A DNA stretch of 64,000 bases from Pardosa pseudoannulata (lineage: Eukaryota; Arthropoda; Arachnida; Araneae; Lycosidae): NCBI GenBank assembly GCA_032207245.1, contig CM063502.1, positions 48,319,904 to 48,383,903 of the forward strand. Direction: 5' to 3'. The notes under the pieces are model-generated. The model was not told where the DNA came from and did no database searches. It saw nothing but the letters and a program-made list of their open reading frames with translations. Below are positions 34,601 through 43,600 of this stretch, piece by piece (position 1 is the first letter of the stretch; each line of letters begins with the position of its first letter). A program made the position numbers and the translations under genes.

Positions 34601-37600
34601 ATTTAATGAGAAAAAACTTTTCATACCAGTTTAATGAACCACCAGTATCGTGAGGATCCAGGTATTCATATTTTATGCACACTTTTTGGAGAGAAAGTAT
34701 TTACGCCTTTTCTAAAGAGCTTTTGTGTACAAAGTTTTTGAATTTTTTCAATGGTTTTATACACTTTTATGCGATAAAATTAAAATATTGTTATTTCTTT
34801 CATTAATGTTATTTTCGTAGTTCCCTCATATCATTTAATATTTTGAACCAACTATACCAAAGTTTTATAGTATGTAAAATGTCAATCAGTTTCATTGCGG
34901 ATTAAAGGAATATATTATAGTAAGATAAACTTAAAAGAATAAGATGAAAAATTAAGCAAGAAACTAGTTTCAATTTATTTTTTTATAAAAAGGAAATTAA
35001 TTGTAATTAGAAGAATTTTTAAAGTCTGGAACTACAATCTATAAATTTTAAAATTTATATATGGACATTTTAGTATTTATAGATGATACATGACCTAACA
35101 ATCTTGAGGTGAATAAATTATATATTAGTTGAAAAATACTTACAAATTCTGTTTGGGAGATTTTAAAAAATGAAGTATTCAGGTATAAAGAAGACAATTT
35201 TTTCATAACATATAATTTAGATAATTTTTTTTATTTATCAAAAATGATTTCATTACTTTAGGGTTTGTCATGTCAAGGCAAGACATTGAGAGTACCATAA
35301 AATTCGCCTACGAGGAAAACTTATTTATACTGGCAGATGAGGTAAAGTATATTTTATGTCATTGCAGTAAAATGCTACGATTCTGTACGTTTTAAAAACT
35401 AACTAATTGTAACATTTTAGGTTTATCAGTATAACGTTTATGACCCAGCTTTTGAATTCTATTCATTTAAAAAAGTTATGTCTGAAATGGGACCTCCTTA
35501 CAACAAAATGGAGCTAGCATCTTTCATGTCAGGTTCTAAAGGATATATGGGAGAGTAAGTATTAAAATTTAACCCCTACTCCTCCGTTCATACTATTTAT
35601 AAGTACCTACACATACAACTGGAGATTATTTGACAAAGTTCTGCACATGCGCACAAGAGAGCAAAAACAACACAAGAAGACTCCGAAAGACCAAAACTAA
35701 ATTGGTAAAGAAAAAGAAGAAAGTATTAATGGATTCCAAGAAGAGTAAATTAAGCACAAATGGAATTTTTAAATAAGTTCATTTGTATATCTCAAAAGAG
35801 AAAAAAGCTTAATTTGCCTCAGAAAATCGAATTTTTCTTCATTAAGAGTTAATTACAACGATACAATGAAATTATTTTCAGTTCGTTCAGTTTGTGATAT
35901 CATCTTGTTTAAGACTTCAAAGCATTAGAACGTTTCATATTTTAACTGTCCATTATTTTTCCGTCTATATCAAATGAAGATGCCTGTTACAAGAAAAATA
36001 TTCATATTAGATTTTATTCTCGTTTTCGTTTCACTGTTATCTTATTTTTGTTACATATATTATTTTAAACGAAGGAATATATGCAAGCTTCTATGTTTCA
36101 AAGTGTAGATTTCCATTTTTTCCAATTAAAGGCATTAGCTTTTCTTTTTTTAATAGCATGAGTCAGATTTATTTATATTTGAAAATTTAAATACCTCTTG
36201 ACTTGATTTAGGCTTTAATATTTAATTTACAATTTGCTAATAAAAATATGCAAAATTTGACAGATATTAGATGAGGTTTAGGCAATAAGTGATGTCGGAG
36301 CTTAAGCTGTATTAATAATTATTCACGGATGTACCTTTAGAAAGAAAGACATTTTTATAGCTTAAAATCCAAAGTCAATGTAAGTAAAGAAACAACAACT
36401 ATTCTTATTTTTGCCTACTTACGTTGGCTTTGCACTTTATGCTCTATTCCGACACAAAGGTACCTTCACGTATCGAAAGCGATTAATAGATTTTGAAATT
36501 GTGACTAGAATGAAAAATTCACTGCAAAAATCTAAAATATATTTCATTACTTCATTTGACATTGACTTTGAGTTAGGCCTTCTTTAAAATCTAGTCCTCG
36601 CGTTTTCTCAGCCGACTGGCTTTAAAAGTACAATTAAACGTATTTACTCTTCATTTCCTGAATGAACACAGGTTACCTCTTGATAATATAAAGAATACCT
36701 CTCAATGCTATAAAGAAAATACCCTAGAAAAACTCACAAAATCACGAAAAGAAAGGAACTAGAATTTCAGCTGTATTTATTACCTTCGGTTCAAATCAAA
36801 TACCTGTATTGCTGAAAGCATGAAACTATGCAATACATTGTGAACACAACTTATAAGAAAATTAACTTCTCTCACAGAAATTCTTTCTTTGTGAAAGATA
36901 AGCATAAAAAATTTGTATAAATAATATCTTAATCATTTTTAATAATTTTTTGTTTTACCTTTTCAGTGAATAAAAGTATTTTCCGAATTTATTAGGTGTG
37001 GTGCGAGAAGTGGTTATTGTGAAATAATAAATCTGGATAGCAGCGTTAAAGAAATGTTAATGAAACTATTAACTACGAGACCCTGTCCTACTCTACTGGG
37101 CCAGGTAAGTCTTTAATGAAGCCAAATACAGAAACATGAAACAATATTTAACCACGCTTTTACACATTGAAACTACAAACGTTTAGAGATCTCAAGTTTA
37201 TACTACGGGGAAGTGTCAATAGGATAACGCATATGATTTTGAACACAATTATAAGAAATGTAATTAGTGAGGAAATTAAACGGAAATGAAAGTGTTACTA
37301 ATTTATTACTTTTCAACAAAGTGCTATTGATGTTTAAGCATTTCACCCAGCGTTAGATCAGTTTGAAAATCTCAATCTCTTAGAACTAGAACAATCGCTT
37401 AGCTGTGAGGAGAGCTACTGCATAGAACGTCCGCCTTTAAACAGTTTTCAGTTTGTTCCCTAAATATCCACCATTTCCAAATGGGTTTCGAAAAATTTCT
37501 TTCTTTTGCTAAAAATAATCTTATCACTCATTGCACCTCCACAGTGGACGATGTAATCTCAAACATTATCTTAATGATAACTAACCCACTCTAATGGTAC

Positions 37601-40600
37601 TCAGAAACAGCGAGATCTCTATAATATTGGATGCAGTAGTAGTTACCCTCTCTAATTTGACTAATTACACTTTTTCTAAACAATTTTGTATTGCAAAGAA
37701 AATTTCTCTACTACATAAGAATGATTCCAAACAGTTATAAATATCCAAGCAGTATTCTTCCTACAGCGCGAGAAAGCGATAAACTCGCGTATGTTCTTAT
37801 TTTCGCACATTAAAAAATTATTACTGAGCCAAATTTCCGTACTTTATAAACCAGCATCATTATACACAAAACTCTCGCATTTCGAAAAATTTGCGCACTC
37901 TTTATACTTTGAATAAATCAATCTCCTTCTATTCAAAATATTGAGCATTTTCGCGTTTCATTCTTTTTTCCACAATTCTTATTTCTTGTTTTCCGTCCGA
38001 CAACTATTCATCTTATTAACTCAATAATACTCAATACTTCATATGTATCTGAAATACGCGGATATTACCAACACCCTCTAGAAAGAGGGATGACATTACT
38101 TCATAAACGTAACCTTTCTTCTTCCTGAGGAACATGGCACGTCATATTAGCGCATGCAGAAATTCTTTCTTTGAAGAAACAAGTGTTGCACATAACACTG
38201 CAGAATAACAACTACCTTAGCTAAGACACAGTTTTGAGACAGTCAAATTCACTATTTTATAAACGAAGGGAATCTTGTTAAGTTATGGCGGATATATTTT
38301 TAGGAGCCTCACTTAACTTTTAAAAGTCTCCCTCTGTTTTTGGGAGGATGAGAATTTCTCACCATTTTTCCCCGGTGATGAGAACCGTGAGTCCAAGTCA
38401 GCAGTGCTGTTTGAAAAGGTGGACTCTTGGTATCAAAAGACCTAAGTTTGGTTTGGTTTGGAGTTCTAAAGTCTTCTATTTTGCAACACAAGAGCTAATA
38501 AGACTAGGACGTACTGCTTAAAGCCGACTCCGAAAGGATACGAGCATCCATGCCAGCAGTGGATTCCATGATCTCCGATACTGAAGAGCAGCTCCTTGCC
38601 CATTCGGCCATAGTTTGTCCATATGTTTGGTTACTCTCAATGTATGACACAATGTATGTCACAATGTATAATGATTCAGTTATGTGAAATCACTAAAATT
38701 GAATTCATATATTATTTTTCCTGATTTTACGTCTATAAATCATTATAATAACATTGAAATAGATATCGAATGGAATTAAGTTATTTTCACCTAAGATAAA
38801 AAATTTAAGACTGTGTGGATAAAAGCATTCTTTCCGTAACTAAGCAATTGATAGTAAGTATAAAATGTTTTTCTCCGAATGATACTCGAACAGGTTGGCC
38901 TCTGGCTTTCGGTACAGTAGTCTATGAATATAAATCCACCTACTAGTATGGATATCTGTAGCCATTCATAATCGCCTTTAAACAGTAGTTCTCGGTTAAA
39001 TGTCATGTATAAAATATTAGACTGAAGTTATTCAAACCAAGCTAATCAAAAATGCTTTTAATAATAGAAGAAAGATAAATATAAATTATTCTCTCCAACC
39101 GCAGTCAGATAAATTTTTCACGGTTCAGAAAGTTAATAAGTCATAAATCTTTATTAAGTATATAGTAATAATTAAAACATTAAACCTCAAACTAGCTAAA
39201 CTTTACACTGATGATGTATTAACCCTAATTTAAGATTTATATTTTTACTATCATTATAACCTATTCAACATGTCGTAAAATCACTTTGATACCATAAAAC
39301 AGTAGTTATATGGTATTGTATACACTTGATAGGTGCCGGTAAATAATTTGAAGTGTTTGGCACTAGGCGCTCTCCTGTCCTCCTATACATGGTGGCAGAT
39401 GTTTCATTCACTGCAAACTCCTCTTCAGAAACACTGCAAGTACTATATTACATTGATATCAAATCCTTACGGCTAATTCATGGATGCTTCCTTCCACAAT
39501 GCATTTGCTTGTAGATACTATTCGTCATCCTGACGACTTGATAACTCACGACGGCCGTTTTTACTGACGAGTCTGAGGTTTTTGGCATGCTACGTTGAAT
39601 ATTATCTCTTCAATTTGTATTATTCTCAAGATGAAATTTGAAAGGATTCTTTAGGATTCCTCTGATTTTGTACCCACTTCCCCTACTACCAGCTTCCCAC
39701 CGATAGGACATTCGAACCCACAGATTTGTTCTTCAGGTCTTCCCTTATACAGGAATGTATTTCGGACAATTGCCATGCAACTAAGCGACCATTTCAATGC
39801 CATCCTTAGAATAATTCTCTTTGAATAATTTGCCTTTATGTTCATATGGATTATTGACTGGACTACAGGGATGAATTTGTTAAGACTCGACTTATTTTAA
39901 CACACTATGTGACTTCACCATAGCGACATCGCAATGAAAATCTTTGGTGAAAAGGTAAACAGCGGCAGAAACCTACCCAAACAGCACGTTCCCATGAGAT
40001 TCGTGTCACGGGCAGCCAGGGGAATGAGAAATATTATAACGAGGAAAGCATTCGTCATGCGGAGCATTTACTTCTGGTTTTCTGCCAAATTCCTTACGAT
40101 TAAATGCGTGCCGTCGATTTCCCCCCTCTGATATCGTTCCATTTCTACGGCATAACGTTAATTGCTCTAAAAATCCTTCAATTGCATTTTCCTTTTCACA
40201 AAACATGTATTTAATTAAAATTATGTCAAACAGCTACTTTTATAATGAGAAAATTTTGAGCGGATTAATCGCTAGTACTATTAAAGTTCTTGGTTATGTG
40301 TTTTGAATTCATCCCCCAAAAATTTTAATTATATTCTTCTACACATAATTTTACTGGGGTTGTATATTAACCGAAACTCAATATACCTATTTTTTGTGTG
40401 TTTGAATTATATTTTTTCTTCCAGATTATCATGTACTGTATCACAAATCCACCTCTCTCAAATGAACCTTCACATCTACTTTTTGAAGCAGTAAGTTGTA
40501 TACTTCTATGACATTTTATTATATGACAAAATGAGAATATTTTTAACAGTCAGCGGATTTTAAAGGGAAAATTTATCAAAATGGTACTTTATGCTGGCGT

Positions 40601-43600
40601 GATTTCATACTAGAATAGCACTTCCATTAACCTTTAGTAATTCTTAATGAAATATTAAATTTAATTTTAGAAAATATATATGTTATTTGAATTAGCAACA
40701 TAAAAATTCCTTATAATTTGTTCATATTTATTACGTTTTCATCTAGTTTCTTTCATGTATCAAGCACAATATGAATTGAAATATTAAAACATTGGATTCA
40801 GTAATAACTGCTTAATATCATAACCCTTTTGTCAATTTATGTAGTTAAATGGTGAAACAGTTAATATTAATCAACAGTTTATGTTTTAAGTCTTTGGTAG
40901 TTATGAAATTTCCTGATTATTCAAATTTAAGATTAAAACTAAATGTGTTCTTAATTTCCTCTATTTTTCTTGTTTTTAATACATAAATGAAACGTAAAAT
41001 TATTATACAATAGTTTAACCTTTTATAATTTTCATAACAGTTTTTTGAATTTGCACACATTAAATCCGAGAATGATCGTAAGGGATTATTGAACACTAAT
41101 AACATGTTAACATTGTATATCCAAGTTTCTATATTTTTGAAAATTTTTTCTTATTAATGCTTTATTTCAATTCCTCAGGAGAAAAACAGTATATTAGAGT
41201 CTTTAAAGCTCCGAGCCCAATACTGCTATGAGAAATTCAATAGTGTAGAAGGTCTTTCTTGTAATAAAGTCATTGGAGCAATGTATGTATATCCAAGAAT
41301 TCACTTGTCAAATAAAGCCTTAAAAGAAGCAAAAGTAAGTATTAAGTATCTAAATTTAATATTATTTGATGTTGAACTCAAAATATCAATTCTTAAAATA
41401 TATTGCATGCCAGCTGATTTTTATCGCTAGAAAAATGGTTGAATTTTCATGATTGATTTGATTACTATTCGAATCAGCTAGTAAATAATATAAACATGCA
41501 CTATTAGTACTAAATTAAAATAAGTAGGAAAGTTATTGTATTAACTAACTTTTCTAATTTATGGTGATAATTAAAAAGTTGTTTGTTAAACATTTCCAGT
41601 CAAAATCCTAAAAACACATCTTTTGAAATTTTTCCTCCCTCTCTATGAGTAGTACATTATTTTCTAGTACATGTTATCATTTGCTGTCTTAGAGTGAGAG
41701 GCACGCAAATTTGAAGTCTGGAAGAATAAAACTACTTGTTCAAAACTGGGGATACGGAAATAAATTTATATCAGTAATTTATAAAATAAAAAATTTTATA
41801 TCATACCTGACACCTGCTAAATAAGTTTTATATCTCTCAAAAGCTATAATTCGCTGTAGAAGAGGATACTTATAGCTTATAAAACCAATGTTAAACTTTG
41901 GTATCTAGAATTACAAATTTCAATTTAATTGCAGATTTCCACTACGGAAAATCTTCTAGTTTATTAAAAACAATATACATCGTAAATAAAATAAGAAATC
42001 GCGAATCACCTCAGTAATGCGGTTATGGTTACTTGAGAAAGCTGCAGTCATTTTCGGTACCTATTTGCCCTAATTGTGGGTGTGAGAAGGTAATATCCAG
42101 ACATGTTCCGATTTGGTCTGTGGCCGAAAAATTTTCCTATACAGGTAAAATACTTGTATATTTGAGCCCTAAAATTCTTTCGCTGGGAGGCCGACAAGTA
42201 AGAGAATATGCATGTTGCAAATTTCCACGGAGAAAATAGTCAAAATTGTGGAAATGCTTCTTGAAAAAGTCGAACTTTTAACCTTATAATGGATCAAGCT
42301 TTACACATAGAATATAGTTCCTCATCCACATGTCAATGATTCTTTTAAGTATGCTGATCATAGACCATATTTCTTCACACAGAAGTAACAATAACAAATT
42401 CTATCATTTTAACTCCTCAACTGTTTGATTAAAATTAGGTCTGGTCTCACCAAAGTCGTTTAATGGGTACCTGCAATTAGTTCATGGCGCCAACCAATGG
42501 TGGAACGCAATTCTCCTTTTAAACGGAGATTAATCGTTGTTAGCCGTTAAATGACTTTGGCGAGACTGCCTCTAATTGTTTAATCCTCAAGCGGGATATT
42601 ATCAGATACCTATGCCTACCATAGCACTTAAACTAGAAGTGTTTAATACTGAATTTAATATTGTTAGTTCTCTTGTACTTATCCAGTTTTTAAAATGATT
42701 AATGAAGAGGATGACTGAGACGAGAAAAAAAATTATAATGCTGAACGATACACCAAATTATTAAATTGTTGTAAGTGGGAAAATCTGCTTAAAGCTTTTT
42801 TATTTTTCGGGGAAGTTAAAATTAACTAAGTCAATAAATATCTTCAGATACTGAATGAAGACATTTTTATTTTGTACTTGTAATATTTAACGATCAAAAG
42901 GGATTCTACAGTATTATTTAAAAATACATATCTTTTCTAGAACAATAACCTCGATATTGATAATATTACAACCCTTTCTCTAAGCGAATTGCTTTTTTTT
43001 TTTAAATTTTAGTTTAAACTTTCTTTTTTAATGCGGCATTACTTACCTTTTGTCCACTCATCACTGTTAGTTAAATTGTTCTTTTTTTATGAAGGCACCA
43101 TAAAGGCTGCCAATACTCACAATGAAAAAAATACATCGAAGTATTATGAAAGAATCAAACCTAAACTCACGGCAGTAGATCATGATATTAAATACTATAC
43201 AATGTGGATAGCAGTTTAAACTTTATAGTTTGTACTATCCATTAATGGTACATCTTAAAATCACTCCTGAATAAAATACTGTCGGTTTTTTCTTAGAAAA
43301 TATGGCTAACAGTTTAGTGATTGAACAAACTTATTATGTTATATAACTGCCAATTTAAGAATTTAAAAAACTATTTGATATATAAGTATAATACTTATAT
43401 CAGTCTAGGAATCAGAATCCAGACGAATTCTATACGATGGAACTTCTTAAAAATTCTGGCATCTGTGTAATACCTGGCTGTTTGTTTGGTCAAAAACCTG
43501 GAACATACCATTTCAGGTAAATTTAATTATTTTTATAAAATTCTAAAATTATTAATGATTGTTGAATTATTTAATGCTAACTTATTACTATGTTTATAAA

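Noticed and set aside
39880..40206. GC-richer patch with overlapping open frames on both strands in intron 9
   Set aside because: No protein family fits and no good splice sites bound it; possibly an unrecognised repeat.
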